Positions 55,918 through 64,000 of a stretch of DNA of 64,000 nt are shown in pieces. The stretch comes from an uncultured Coriobacteriaceae bacterium (GTDB lineage Bacteria > Actinomycetota > Coriobacteriia > Coriobacteriales > Atopobiaceae). Every line of letters begins with the position of its first letter. The stretch's first letter is position 1. The notes under the pieces were generated by a model. The model saw nothing but the letters and a program-made list of their open reading frames with translations, was not told the DNA's origin and ran no database searches. The stretch spans positions 248,001-312,000 of the forward strand of contig CADAUA010000001.1 of NCBI GenBank assembly GCA_902791035.1, in the 5' to 3' direction. Both the position numbers and the translations under genes were made by a program.

Positions 55918-56421
55918 CTACTTGCCGGCCTTCTCGATGAGGGACTTGAGCGGGGTCTTGGTATCGGAGGGGATGAGCTGGTGGTACACGGGCACGCCCT
56001 GCTCGCAGAGCTCCTTGGCGGCCTCAAGCTCGTCCGGGTTGAGCATGATGGTGGAGCACAGGGTCACTTTGGTGGCGGGGTCCGTCTTGTCAAAGCGGCC
56101 CACGTTGGCCACGTTGACGGTCTGGATCTGGCCGGGGGCGCCCTTCACAAACTCTAGGGCGTCGCGCACGCAGTTGGTGAGGGCAAAGATCTTCATGCCG
56201 GCGGCGCGCGGGTCGTTGGCTATGCGGCAGGCGTCCGGCACGTCCTTGACCAGCAGCTTCTGGCCGGTGGGGGTGCCCATCTGCAGGGTCATGCGCAGGA
56301 CGTCGCTCTCCGTGGCGTGCTTGTTGGCCACGATGATGCGGTTGGTGCCCAGCTCCTTGGTCCACACCAGGGCCACCTGGCCGTGAATCAGCCTGTCATC
56401 CACTCTAATCTGTGCGATCAT
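55918..56421 (-). CDS. PTS mannose/fructose/sorbose family EIIB
   Basis: Cytosolic EIIB subunit (167 aa) that passes phosphate from EIIA to the sugar. The phospho-His is in RVDDRLIHGQVALVW (residue 15). The following TNRIIVANKHATESDVL and the C-terminal half agree with the mannose/sorbose EIIB fold. It is separate from IIA, unlike the ManX fusion. It starts 45 bp after IIA. Confidence 0.95.
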   Translation of the reverse strand: MIAQIRVDDRLIHGQVALVWTKELGTNRIIVANKHATESDVLRMTLQMGTPTGQKLLVKDVPDACRIANDPRAAGMKIFALTNCVRDALEFVKGAPGQIQTVNVANVGRFDKTDPATKVTLCSTIMLNPDELEAAKELCEQGVPVYHQLIPSDTKTPLKSLIEKAGK

Positions 56422-56466
56422 TCTCTCTCCCCTCCTGGGTCCGCCTTCTCGTGGCAGCGGACACCC

Positions 56467-56895
56467 CTATGCAAAGAAGTCGTCGGCAGAGTCCTCCTGA
56501 GGGCTCTGGGGCGCCTCCTCCTCCACGATACGCATGGTGCTCCGGGCGGCCTCTATGGCCCCCTCCAGGTACTCGCGGGTGATGGGCTTGTCCGTGAGCA
56601 GCACCTCTATGACCAGGCCCAGGTTGGCGCCCGTCACATGAAAGATCCCGTGCGAGGCCGGCTGCTGCAGCAGCACCCGCTGGCACACGCTGCCGCCGTA
56701 GATGTCGGTGAAGATGACGCCCTGGTCGTCCGGACCCACGGAGTCTATGAAGGCCTCCAGGGCGTCCGTGTAGTCGGACTCGTCCACGTATGCGTTGATG
56801 TACTGCACCTGGTCCTGCTGACCCGTCAGGATGCTCAGCGAGCTCTTGAAGCCGTCCGCCAGGTAGCCGTGCGTGGCTATGAGAAGCTTCTTCAT
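56467..56895 (-). CDS. PTS mannose/fructose family EIIA
   Basis: Cytosolic EIIA subunit (142 aa) that takes phosphate from HPr. The active His is in LLIATHGYLADGF (residue 9). GVIFTDIYGGSVCQRV matches the family's second motif (usual DLxGGSP). The ATG at 56895 has GGTGGAG; a GTG at 56904 would overlap the site. It lies 9 bp from the aldolase stop, so both are tightly coupled. A short acidic tail ends the protein. Confidence 0.93.
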   Translation of the reverse strand: MKKLLIATHGYLADGFKSSLSILTGQQDQVQYINAYVDESDYTDALEAFIDSVGPDDQGVIFTDIYGGSVCQRVLLQQPASHGIFHVTGANLGLVIEVLLTDKPITREYLEGAIEAARSTMRIVEEEAPQSPQEDSADDFFA

Positions 56896-56904
56896 GCGCT
56901 CCAC

Positions 56905-57759
56905 CTACATGGAGTAGTGGTTGGGGTTGAGCATCTGGATCTTCTCGCGCACAAAGGCACGGCAGTCATCGCCCACGCCCAGGAGGAGCTTGACGCCATC
57001 GCCGTCGTGCTCGCCGGACTTGATATCCTTCTCCAGCGAGCGGTAGAGGGCGCGGAAGTACTCCGTGGCAATGTTGAACTTGCTCATGCCCAGGTTGACG
57101 GCGCGCTGCAGCTGCTCGGGCGGGATGTCGGAGCACCCGTGCATGACCAGGGGCACGCCCACGGCCTCGCGGCACTGCTGGATGCGCTCAAAGTCCAGGT
57201 GGGGCACCTTGACGTAGGGGCCGTGCGCGTTGCCCACGGCAATGGCCAGGGAGCCGCAGCCCGTGCGCTCCACGAACTCGGCCGCAAGCTCCGGCTTGGT
57301 GTAGAAGTCAGAGGTGGCAAAGTCCTCCGCGTTGGAGCCGTTGCCCACGTGGCCAAGCTCGGCCTCTATGTCAACGCCAAAGACGTCGGCCACGTCCACC
57401 ACGGACTTGACCAGGGCGACGTTCTGCTCGTAGGGCAGGGAGGAGCCGTCAACCATCACCGAGGGGAAGCCGTCGCGGATGCCCTCGACGGCAATCTGGT
57501 AGGTCCAGGAGTGGTCCTGGTGCACGGCCACGGGCACGGAGGCGTTCTCCGCAAAGTAGCGCGCGGCGCCGGCGATGCTGCGCAGCGGCACGTAGTCCTT
57601 GAAGCCAGGCCAGAACTGCACGATCACGGGCATGTGCTCCTGCTCGGCGGCCTCAACCGTGTAGCGGGCGGTCTCAACGTTGATGCAGTTGACCGCGGGC
57701 ACGCCGTAGTGGTTTTGCGTGGCATCCTGTAGGAGCTCATTTACCTTTACGAGTGGCAT
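56905..57759 (-). CDS. Class II fructose-bisphosphate/tagatose-bisphosphate-type aldolase
   Basis: Zinc aldolase of 284 aa, cleaving a ketose bisphosphate to two trioses. Seen are VHQDHSWTYQ (about residue 81; metal His and catalytic Asp, usually HLDH), EAELGHVGNGS (about residue 132), AVGNAHGPYV and the second metal site MHGCSDIPPEQ (about residue 210). The HQDHS and HGCSD forms differ from the standard FbaA/GatY motifs, hinting at a different sugar phosphate. The ATG at 57759 has AGAAGGGAAG. It lies between the MFS gene and the PTS genes. No sugar kinase is seen that would make a bisphosphate, so the substrate may be a monophosphate or the kinase lies elsewhere. Confidence 0.9.
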   Translation of the reverse strand: MPLVKVNELLQDATQNHYGVPAVNCINVETARYTVEAAEQEHMPVIVQFWPGFKDYVPLRSIAGAARYFAENASVPVAVHQDHSWTYQIAVEGIRDGFPSVMVDGSSLPYEQNVALVKSVVDVADVFGVDIEAELGHVGNGSNAEDFATSDFYTKPELAAEFVERTGCGSLAIAVGNAHGPYVKVPHLDFERIQQCREAVGVPLVMHGCSDIPPEQLQRAVNLGMSKFNIATEYFRALYRSLEKDIKSGEHDGDGVKLLLGVGDDCRAFVREKIQMLNPNHYSM

Positions 57760-57818
57760 ATGCTTCCCTTCTCTTGAGCCCTCATCGGGCGGTGTGCCTG
57801 TAGGAGACGTGTACGACG

Positions 57819-59030
57819 TCAAGCAGCGACGGCACGCGCCGTGCGGCCGCTCACGAGCGCGATGACAAGCACTGCGGCCAGGGTGACTGCGGCGGCAACC
57901 ACATAGCCCGTGGAGGTACCCACCGCGTCGCAGATGATTCCGCCGGCAAAGTTAGCCACCACCGTGGCCAGGCCGGCCTGCACCGCAACCAGCACCCCTT
58001 GGGCGCGGGCCTCCGCCCCCGGGCGCGCGTGGCGCGAGACAAACGTGACCGTGGCGTAGTAGACCGTCATGTAGCTCACGCTCTGCAGGAGCTGCGCCGC
58101 CACCATGAGGGGAACGACGCCGGTACCCACCAGCACCAGGCGGGCGGCCATGGCCACGCAGGCAAGCTTGAGAAGCGGCAACACGCCAAAGCGGCGGACG
58201 AGACGGTCGCTCACCAGCAGGATGGGCACCTCGCTCATGGCCGAGACTGCGCTGAGCACGCCCACCAGCCCCTGGCCATAGCCCAGCTCCACGCAGTACT
58301 TGCCCAGAAAGGCGCTGTGGAAGGCCAAGCCCGTGTAGCTCACAAAGGCCAGCAGAAGCACCAGGACGACGTCGCGGGTGTCAAAGATGGCAAGAAGGCC
58401 GCCCCCGGAGGCCCTCCCCGCCTGGCGGCTGGGGGTGACCGGACGGGTGGCCTCCGGGACGCGCGAGAAGTGAAGGCCAAAGACCACGAGGCCGGCGGAG
58501 ACGGCCGCAAACTGGATGGAGGGCGCAGCGTCCAGAAGCTGGCCCAGAACCAGCACCACCACGGCGTACCCAACGGTGCCGCCCATGCGGATGCGGCTGA
58601 ACTCCAGCCCCTCGCGCGCCGCGTCCTCCACCACCAGAGAGTCGCAGAGGGGCAGCAGGGCCTGGAAGAAGGCCGAGAAGGCAATGGTTACCAGCATGAC
58701 CTGCGCAAAGCCCTGCGCCAGGTAGTAGAGGGGCGCCAGGCAGGCGGAGACCGCGCACAGGCCCAGCAGCACCCGCTTGCGGCCCAGGCGGTCGGCCACG
58801 GCGGTCCAGAGGGGCTGGATGAGCAGGGCGCAGAGCGGCATGATGCCCAGCAGGGTGCCCACCTGGCCGGCATCAAAGCCCTGGTTAGTAAAGTAGGCGG
58901 ACATGAAGGGGGTGTAAGTGGCCACGGCCACCCAGTAGAGCACGTTGGCAAAGAGCAGGCGGGTGAAGCCAGCCTCTTGGGAGGCCCGCCCCTCCTGGGC
59001 GGAGAGCTCGTCTGTTACCTCCCTGGTCAT
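57819..59030 (-). CDS. MFS transporter
   Basis: A 403-aa permease of the major facilitator superfamily with 12 hydrophobic segments. The loop 2-3 motif ADRLGRKRVLLGL (about residues 76-88) and a central loop after about residue 190 are seen. It resembles the MFS_1-like group (nucleoside:H+ symporter or PPP-family). The first gene of the PTS operon, 59 bp ahead of the aldolase. It could be a second importer or an exporter for a product such as a released aglycone or acyl group. The substrate is not known. Confidence 0.85.
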   Translation of the reverse strand: MTREVTDELSAQEGRASQEAGFTRLLFANVLYWVAVATYTPFMSAYFTNQGFDAGQVGTLLGIMPLCALLIQPLWTAVADRLGRKRVLLGLCAVSACLAPLYYLAQGFAQVMLVTIAFSAFFQALLPLCDSLVVEDAAREGLEFSRIRMGGTVGYAVVVLVLGQLLDAAPSIQFAAVSAGLVVFGLHFSRVPEATRPVTPSRQAGRASGGGLLAIFDTRDVVLVLLLAFVSYTGLAFHSAFLGKYCVELGYGQGLVGVLSAVSAMSEVPILLVSDRLVRRFGVLPLLKLACVAMAARLVLVGTGVVPLMVAAQLLQSVSYMTVYYATVTFVSRHARPGAEARAQGVLVAVQAGLATVVANFAGGIICDAVGTSTGYVVAAAVTLAAVLVIALVSGRTARAVAA

Positions 59031-59278
59031 GTTTCACCAACTCCCATGTGTTTAGGTTCAAATGCAACGTTGTTTCGCACGGAAGCGAATATAGACCCTA
59101 TGCGCAAATAGTGTGTCGTTGGCGCATTTGCAACCCACGAACGGTAGGTACTTGTCTGTGCACGGTTGTTTCTCGCTAAATGAAACTCTAACTATCAGTG
59201 AAACCCAGAGCCAATTGCCGGCAACCGTATATCATTCGTATTTAAGAACCAACGCAGGACGCAAACATTGGCGGGCAC
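59031..59278. promoter_or_regulatory. Divergent control region between MFS operon and RpiR gene
   Basis: This 248-bp stretch is AT-rich. TTGCCG (59215-59220) and TATTTA (59239-59244), 18 bp apart, can drive the RpiR gene. TGAAAC words occur twice in direct orientation (within TAAATGAAACT and CAGTGAAACCC) and once inverted at 59031-59036, just before the MFS start; these may be RpiR sites. On the minus strand TATATT near 59093 is a possible -10 for MFS. All are tentative. Confidence 0.45.
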
Positions 59279-60133
59279 ATGGACATGCACTCGGACATCT
59301 TCAACCAGATTCTCTCGTACCGGGACCGGTTCTCCAACTCGGAGAAGCTCATTGGGGACTACATCGTGGGCAACTCGGATGCCGTCACCGAGATGACCGT
59401 GCGCGAGCTTGCGGCAAGCACCGGGACCTCCCCCGCCACAGTGTCGAGGTTTGCCCGCACGCTGGGATATCGCAGCTATTCCGACATGCGCACGGCACTC
59501 GCGCTTTCCAACGATCGCAAGCGCAGCTCGGACTTTGTCAAGGGAATCTCACTCGACGCCGTAAGCGAGTCCGTCAGCCTGATCCTGCGCTACAAGATCG
59601 AGGAGCTCTCCGAGACGGCCATGGCCATGGACCCCAAGACCATCACCGCCGTGGTCAACAAGATGCGCGAGTCGCGGATGGTCCTCATAGCCGCCGTGGG
59701 CAACACCATCCCCCTAGGCATGAACGCCGCCTTCAAGTTTGAGCAGGCGGGCATCAACGCCTTCTGCCCCTCCAGCACAGAGGCCATGACGTCCGCCAGC
59801 GTCAACCTGACCGACCAGGACTTGCTGCTCGTTCTTTCCACCGCAGGCACCTCGCCACGTCTTGCCACCATCATCGACAACGCCGAGGACTCCGGCACGC
59901 CGGTGGCCATGGTCACCGCCAACGTTGGCGGCAAGCTTGCCAAACGTGCGGAATGGGTCATCCAGGCCATCAGCAAGGAGCCGGCCCTGGCGCACGAGGT
60001 GCAGCTTCCCACCCTGCGCTTCTCGCAGAACTCAATCAACTTTGTGATAGAGGTCCTGGACCTCTTTGTGCTGGTGGGCCAGGACGACACCACAGAGATC
60101 ACGCGCATCCTGTACAAGAATTTGGTGCAGTAG
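59279..60133 (+). CDS. RpiR family regulator of the PTS/aldolase operon
   Basis: A 284-aa regulator with an N-terminal helix-turn-helix (EMTVRELAASTGTSPATVSR, residues 38-57; FARTLGYRSYSDMR) and a C-terminal SIS domain (LLLVLSTAGTSPRLATIID). It is divergent from the MFS-aldolase-PTS operon, so it probably controls it in response to a sugar phosphate. It is only distantly like the RpiR of the bgl locus. The ATG at 59279 is used; ATG 59285 is also possible. Confidence 0.9.
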   Translation: MDMHSDIFNQILSYRDRFSNSEKLIGDYIVGNSDAVTEMTVRELAASTGTSPATVSRFARTLGYRSYSDMRTALALSNDRKRSSDFVKGISLDAVSESVSLILRYKIEELSETAMAMDPKTITAVVNKMRESRMVLIAAVGNTIPLGMNAAFKFEQAGINAFCPSSTEAMTSASVNLTDQDLLLVLSTAGTSPRLATIIDNAEDSGTPVAMVTANVGGKLAKRAEWVIQAISKEPALAHEVQLPTLRFSQNSINFVIEVLDLFVLVGQDDTTEITRILYKNLVQ

Positions 60134-60163
60134 GGCGCGGGGGCGGGCCGGCGCGCACTGGCA

Positions 60164-60315
60164 GCAGACGTTTGGAGGTGGCGGCGCCTCTGACCGGGAC
60201 GGGAGGCCAACGTCTGCCGGGGCTCTCGGCGTTTGCGCAGGTCAGGGCCTTGCGGGCTGGCAGACATTTGACGGCCGCACCCCCCCTCTGGCCGGGACGG
60301 GGCCCAACGACTGCC
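60164..60315. repeat. Two related hairpin repeats between convergent genes
   Basis: Unit 1 has arms 60164-60175 (GCAGACGTTTGG) and 60207-60217 (CCAACGTCTGC). Unit 2, 95 bp on, has arms 60259-60270 and 60305-60315 with partial pairing. Both carry a CCGGGACGGG word before the right arm. They sit between the RpiR and oppF 3' ends. They look like REP-type palindromes and may stop transcription. Confidence 0.7.
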
Positions 60316-60343
60316 TGGCACCGGTCAAACACGGTACCACCGC

Positions 60344-61303
60344 TTACTTTGTCCAGGCTGCAAACTCCTGATCCGTGGCCAGCACGTAGTGCTGACCGCT
60401 CACGTTGTGGTAGCTGCCCTTGGTGTAGTCGATTCCCGCTTTGTGCACGTCGTATGTGATGGGCACACGATCTCGCTCGGTCTCCGGGTTGAACTGCGGT
60501 ATGGCCGATATGAGCGACTTGGTATAGGGATGCACGGGATTGGCAAATATCTCGTCCGTGCGGCCCTTCTCCACGATATGCCCCAGGTGCATGACACAGA
60601 TGCGGCTGGAGATGTACCTCACCATAGAGAGGTCATGTGCAATGAAGAGATAGGCCGTTCCCATCTCCTCCTGGATGTCCTTCATCAGGTTTACGACCTG
60701 CGCCTGTATGGACACATCCAATGCCGAGATGGCCTCGTCTGCAATCACAAGCTTGGGATTCATGATGAGGGCGCGTGCCAGGCAGACGCGCTGTCGCTGC
60801 CCGCCAGAGAACTGACTAGGATAGCGGTTAGCCTGTGACCGGGACAGGCCCACGCGATCCATCATCTGGTACACGCGCTGCTCGCGCTCGTGCTTGTCCA
60901 GGTTTGGCAAATGTGCGTCCAGGCCTGTGGCAATGGTGTCTATGACCTTACGGTACGGGTTGAGGGAGGCACCAGAGTCCTGGAACACCATGGACATGTT
61001 CCTGCGCAGGTAGCCCTCCTCCTCGCGGGACATCTTGCCAGAGATGTCATGTCCGTCAAAGACGATCTGTCCGGAGGTGATCTCATCAAGCTTGATGACG
61101 GCACGACCAGTCGTGGACTTTCCCGAACCGGACTCGCCGACAAGTCCCACAGTCTCTCCCGGCATGATGTCAAAAGAGATGTCGTCGATTGCCTTGACCA
61201 CCCTCCTGCCGGGGATGGGGAAGTACTGCTTTAAATGGTTCACGATAAGCAGGGGCTGGTCCCCCGCCGCGTCCTTGGTCTTATCGGCCTCATCAATCGC
61301 CAT
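60344..61303 (-). CDS. oppF: Oligopeptide/dipeptide ABC transporter ATPase, OppF type
   Basis: Cytosolic ATPase (319 aa) of a peptide importer. Walker A GESGSGKSTTGRAV (about residue 55), Q-loop MVFQDSGASLNPYRK, signature FSGGQRQRVCLARAL, Walker B LVIADEAISALD. The usual aspartate-glutamate pair is DE in IADEA. The Opp-type C-terminal oligopeptide extension (HPYTKSLISAIPQF) is present. The ATG at 61303 has GGGAAGG 8 nt upstream; GTG 61312 is less likely. It overlaps the oppD end by 11 bp. Confidence 0.93.
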   Translation of the reverse strand: MAIDEADKTKDAAGDQPLLIVNHLKQYFPIPGRRVVKAIDDISFDIMPGETVGLVGESGSGKSTTGRAVIKLDEITSGQIVFDGHDISGKMSREEEGYLRRNMSMVFQDSGASLNPYRKVIDTIATGLDAHLPNLDKHEREQRVYQMMDRVGLSRSQANRYPSQFSGGQRQRVCLARALIMNPKLVIADEAISALDVSIQAQVVNLMKDIQEEMGTAYLFIAHDLSMVRYISSRICVMHLGHIVEKGRTDEIFANPVHPYTKSLISAIPQFNPETERDRVPITYDVHKAGIDYTKGSYHNVSGQHYVLATDQEFAAWTK

Positions 61304-62465
61304 TGCCGTCACCTTCCCGCAGCTTGGCGCTCTCCAGCTTCATACCCGCTATACGATTCCTCAGCTGCTCGGGCATCTCCACCTTGGGCGCCCGCGAATC
61401 AAGGAGCCACGTTGCCGCCCAGTGGTGCTCGTTCACCTGGAAGGCGGGAGGCTCCATCTTGTAGTCAATCTCCAGCGCATAGGGATTGCGCGGCGCAAAG
61501 GCATCGCCCTGGATGTCGTTGAGCATGTTGGGCGGGTTGCCCGGAATGGTAAACAGGCGCTCTGAACGGTCGGTGCTCAGGCTGGGCATGCTGGACAGCA
61601 GGCCCCACGTATAGGGATGCCGAGGGTCATAGAAGATATCCTTTAACGTTCCCGCCTCCACCACCTTGCCTGCATACATGACGTTGACGTAGTCGGCCAC
61701 CTTTGCTACGACGCCCAGGTTGTGGGTGATAAAGATCACGGACGTGCCCAGCTTCTTTTGCAGGTCAATGATGAGCTGCAAGATGCGCGCCTGGATGGTC
61801 ACGTCAAGCGCCGTAGTGGGTTCGTCGCAAATCAGAAGGTCCGGGTCGCACGACAAGGCGATGGCAATAACGACGCGCTGCCTCATGCCGCCCGAAAGCT
61901 GGTGCGGATAGCTCTTAAGGCGTGCCTCCACGTCGGTGATTCCCACGAGGTCAAGAAGTTCGACACAGCGGGCGTGCAACGCTTCAGCGGAAAGACCCAT
62001 GTGCTCGGTCAGGCTCTCACTCAGCTGGCCCTCGATGGTCATGGTGGGATCCAGTGAGGTCAGGGGGTCCTGGAACACCATGGCTACGTGCTTGCCCTTG
62101 AGGGCGGCCATTTCTTTGTCGTCAATCTTGGTAAGGTCCACGGTCTTCTCGCGGCCATCGTCATCCTTGTACGTGAACTCTATGGAGCCGCCCTCGTAAA
62201 TCTCATTGTGGGAGTGGATGCCCATAATCTGCTTAGCGGAGACGGACTTGCCGCTGCCCGACTCGCCAACTATGGCCACCGTCTGGCCACGGTACAGATC
62301 CATGTTCACACCACGCACCGCGTGCACGATGCCGTTTGCCGTCTTGAACGAGATGGTCAGGTCAGAAATCTTGATGACCGGCCTTTCGTGGACGTGATCT
62401 CTTGGGGCCTGCGCTTCTATCGACGCGGCACTCGCGTTACCACTGGCAATTGGACTCTTCATCAT
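61293..62465 (-). CDS. oppD: Oligopeptide/dipeptide ABC transporter ATPase, OppD type
   Basis: Second ATPase (390 aa) of the peptide importer. Walker A is GESGSGKSVSAKQIMG (about residue 69), Q-loop MVFQDPLTSLDPTMTI, signature LSGGMRQRVVIAIAL, Walker B LLICDEPTTALD. HPYTWGLLSSMPSL begins the C-terminal Opp/Dpp extension, which here is longer than average and ends polar. The N-terminal 30 residues are low-complexity. The double ATG start has AGGAGG directly before it, so the second ATG (62462) is likely used. It follows oppC by 5 bp. Confidence 0.93.
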   Translation of the reverse strand: MMKSPIASGNASAASIEAQAPRDHVHERPVIKISDLTISFKTANGIVHAVRGVNMDLYRGQTVAIVGESGSGKSVSAKQIMGIHSHNEIYEGGSIEFTYKDDDGREKTVDLTKIDDKEMAALKGKHVAMVFQDPLTSLDPTMTIEGQLSESLTEHMGLSAEALHARCVELLDLVGITDVEARLKSYPHQLSGGMRQRVVIAIALSCDPDLLICDEPTTALDVTIQARILQLIIDLQKKLGTSVIFITHNLGVVAKVADYVNVMYAGKVVEAGTLKDIFYDPRHPYTWGLLSSMPSLSTDRSERLFTIPGNPPNMLNDIQGDAFAPRNPYALEIDYKMEPPAFQVNEHHWAATWLLDSRAPKVEMPEQLRNRIAGMKLESAKLREGDGNGD

Positions 62466-62470
62466 GCCTC

Positions 62471-63481
62471 CTAGCTCTGGTTGGGCTCGATGGCGTCACG
62501 AAGGCCATCGGCAAAGAGGTTGAAGCCAAGCATGAGAAGACCAAGCACCACCACAGGGCCAACGACCATGTAGGGATACACCATGGCCGACTTGTAGCCG
62601 TCATTGATCATCGTGCCAAGCGAGGAGATGGGTGCCGGCACTCCAAGGCCGACAAATGCCAGGAAGGCCTCGAAGAAGATGGCATTGGGGATGGAGAACA
62701 TAAAGGTGACGATAATCTGTGCCAGGCAGTTGGGCATGACCTCCTTGAAGATGATCTCGCGCCAGCTTGCACCAAGCGTACGGGCGGCGAGCACAAACTC
62801 CATGTTCTTGAGCTTGAGCATCTGCGCGCGCACGATACGGCTCATGTCTATCCAGCCCGTGATGGCCAGAGCGATGACAATGTTGCCCAAACCGGGCCCC
62901 AGCGCCACCAGAAGTATGGTCACGATGACCAACTGGGGTATGGAGCTCAAAATCTCTGTGATGCGCTGCATCACGATGTCAACCCTGCCGCCAAAGTAGC
63001 CGGAGATAAGCCCGTACACCACGCCAATGAAGATGTCTATTACCACCGCGATGAGCGAGATGAGCAACGAGATGCGCGTGCCGTACCATACGCGAACCCA
63101 AATGTCACGGCCAAGTGAGTCCGTCCCAAAGTAGTGGTACTCCTCCGAGATGCCCTTTTCTGCATAGACGTTAACGCCGTCCTTGGTGCCGTCAAAGAGG
63201 CCCACCTGCTCCAGACCGGGAACACGCGGTGGCAGGTTGCTGCGCGTGGAATTTACCTCATCAAACTTGTACGGGCTGAGCATGGGCGCCACAATGGCCA
63301 GCACGATGATGAGCACAATCATGACGAGGCTCACAAAGGCACCCTTGTTGTCCATGAAGCGATTGAAAATCTCCCGCACATACGAGTAGTTGGCATATTC
63401 GCGCTCCGCCTCCTCCTCGTGTCCCTGCGCAAAGCCGAAGTCAGCTGCCGGGATGCTGGCGACCTCTGATTCTTGTGCCAT
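62471..63481 (-). CDS. oppC: Oligopeptide/dipeptide ABC transporter permease, OppC type
   Basis: Membrane permease (336 aa) with an N-terminal cytosolic part, one helix near residue 55 (LVMIVLIIVLAIVAPML), an extracellular loop with HYFGTDSLGRDIWVRVWYGT (typical OppC), and five helices after. The inner-membrane EAA-type loop is AARTLGASWREIIFKEVMPN (about residue 230). The ATG at 63481 has a GAAGGGATAGG site and lies 3 bp from the oppB stop. The long extracellular insertion GTKDGVNVYAEKGISEE is less common. Confidence 0.93.
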   Translation of the reverse strand: MAQESEVASIPAADFGFAQGHEEEAEREYANYSYVREIFNRFMDNKGAFVSLVMIVLIIVLAIVAPMLSPYKFDEVNSTRSNLPPRVPGLEQVGLFDGTKDGVNVYAEKGISEEYHYFGTDSLGRDIWVRVWYGTRISLLISLIAVVIDIFIGVVYGLISGYFGGRVDIVMQRITEILSSIPQLVIVTILLVALGPGLGNIVIALAITGWIDMSRIVRAQMLKLKNMEFVLAARTLGASWREIIFKEVMPNCLAQIIVTFMFSIPNAIFFEAFLAFVGLGVPAPISSLGTMINDGYKSAMVYPYMVVGPVVVLGLLMLGFNLFADGLRDAIEPNQS

Positions 63482-63484
63482 GGC

Positions 63485-64000
63485 CTATCCCTTCTGTCCC
63501 GCCAAGCGCACCCTCGGGTCTATGAGCCCGTAGGCAAGGTCCACCAGGAGCATCGCTATGACGAACATGACGCTATATATGAAGCTCGTCGCAAGTACGA
63601 CGTTGTAGTCGTTTGACTGGATTGCGGTGATGTACAGCGTTCCCAACCCAGGGATCGAGAAAATCTTCTCGATGACGATGGAACCACTCATGAGGTTGAC
63701 CAGAAGCGGTGCCAGCACCGTGATGAGGCTGATGAGCGCGTTACGCAACGCATGGCGCATGATGAGCTTACGCCGTGGGAGGCCCTTGGACTCCGCAAGC
63801 ATCATGTAGTCGGAGTCCATGATGCTCACCAGCTCCGAGCGCGTGTATCGCTCCATGCTCGCGAGTGTGAACATGGAGAGCGCAATCACCGGCAGGACGG
63901 AGGAGCGTATGGGATCGGCCGGATTGAAGGTGAGCGGGAAGAGCTTGAGCCTGTAGCCAAAGAAGTACGAGAGCAGCAGTGCAAACACAAAGTTGGGAAG
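63485..64000 (-). CDS. oppB: Oligopeptide/dipeptide ABC transporter permease, OppB type (5' truncated)
   Basis: Only the C-terminal 171 codons are in the window, and the frame stays open to the right edge (LPNFVFALLLSYFFG). The EAA loop MLAESKGLPRRKLIMRHALR and the C-terminal helices with GTLYITAIQSNDYNVVLATS are typical of OppB/DppB. The GTG at 63988 is internal and not a start. Permease and binding protein genes probably lie to the right of the window. Confidence 0.92.
   Translation of the reverse strand, partial: LPNFVFALLLSYFFGYRLKLFPLTFNPADPIRSSVLPVIALSMFTLASMERYTRSELVSIMDSDYMMLAESKGLPRRKLIMRHALRNALISLITVLAPLLVNLMSGSIVIEKIFSIPGLGTLYITAIQSNDYNVVLATSFIYSVMFVIAMLLVDLAYGLIDPRVRLAGQKG

Overview
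The window looks like a chromosomal segment of a high-GC, fermentative, PTS-rich actinobacterium. I would guess class Coriobacteriia, an Olsenella/Atopobium-type lineage. This is inferred from gene content and composition only: a T-box controlled trp operon in GC-rich DNA, mannose-family and glucoside PTS systems, RpiR regulators, L-lactate dehydrogenase, a split MetH and an archaeal-type Pth2. I found no rRNA, tRNA, CRISPR array, prophage or intact insertion sequence.

Layout. 1-5.1 kb: M32 carboxypeptidase (cut by the window edge), dtd, mscL with a zinc-ribbon tail, manA, and a CPA2-type antiporter. 5.3-12.4 kb: a tryptophan-specific T-box leader followed by trpEGDCFBA. 12.5-14.8 kb: TetR regulator, divergent plsY, a DNA alkylation-repair protein and a higA remnant. 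15.0-19.6 kb: monoglyceride-lipase-like hydrolase, glpK, and an Old-Yellow-Enzyme/dienoyl-CoA-reductase-like flavoprotein. 19.6-20.3 kb: a BrnT/BrnA toxin-antitoxin cassette between two 33-bp direct repeats. 20.3-24.8 kb: glucoside PTS, 6-phospho-beta-glucosidase and RpiR regulator. 24.8-32.7 kb: AEC permease, small CxxC protein, radical SAM protein, split metH with metF, HAD phosphatase, and an orphan prepilin peptidase. 32.9-36.6 kb: spermidine-synthase-like methyltransferase, CDF metal exporter, Pth2, cysK. 36.8-38.4 kb: prfC. 38.6-46.9 kb: a nucleoside salvage operon (ADP-ribosylglycohydrolase-like protein, BMP lipoprotein, ABC ATPase, two permeases, nucleoside hydrolase, ribokinase). 47.1-49.9 kb: ldh, GNAT acetyltransferase, LacI regulator. 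49.9-51.2 kb: a multiply frameshifted zinc-ribbon membrane protein pseudogene. 51.4-60.1 kb: a large sugar operon (MFS, class II aldolase, mannose-family PTS IIA/IIB/IIC/IID, aldo-keto reductase, HSL-type esterase, TPR-like protein) with a divergent RpiR gene. 60.3-64 kb: a peptide ABC transporter (oppF, D, C and partial B).

How the genes work together. Three loci look like complete import-to-glycolysis modules: the glucoside PTS with its phospho-glucosidase; the mannose-family PTS with its aldolase, reductase and esterase; and the nucleoside importer with hydrolase and kinase. The methionine genes form one run, metF, activation protein, metH, so methyl-folate formation, cobalamin reactivation and methyl transfer are probably co-expressed.

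Most unusual structure. Several intergenic spaces hold short modular repeats with a period of about 22 bp, near two helical turns, sharing TGTCAC, GGGGTC(A/G)GA and GGGGGTACT words. The largest, before the LacI gene, has four 43-bp units with eight TGTCA(C/T) sites spaced alternately 22 and 21 bp. A 20-bp stretch of the same kind (18/20 match) lies in frame inside the metH linker. I rate this repeat family, together with the repeat-flanked BrnTA cassette, as the best candidate for something undescribed.
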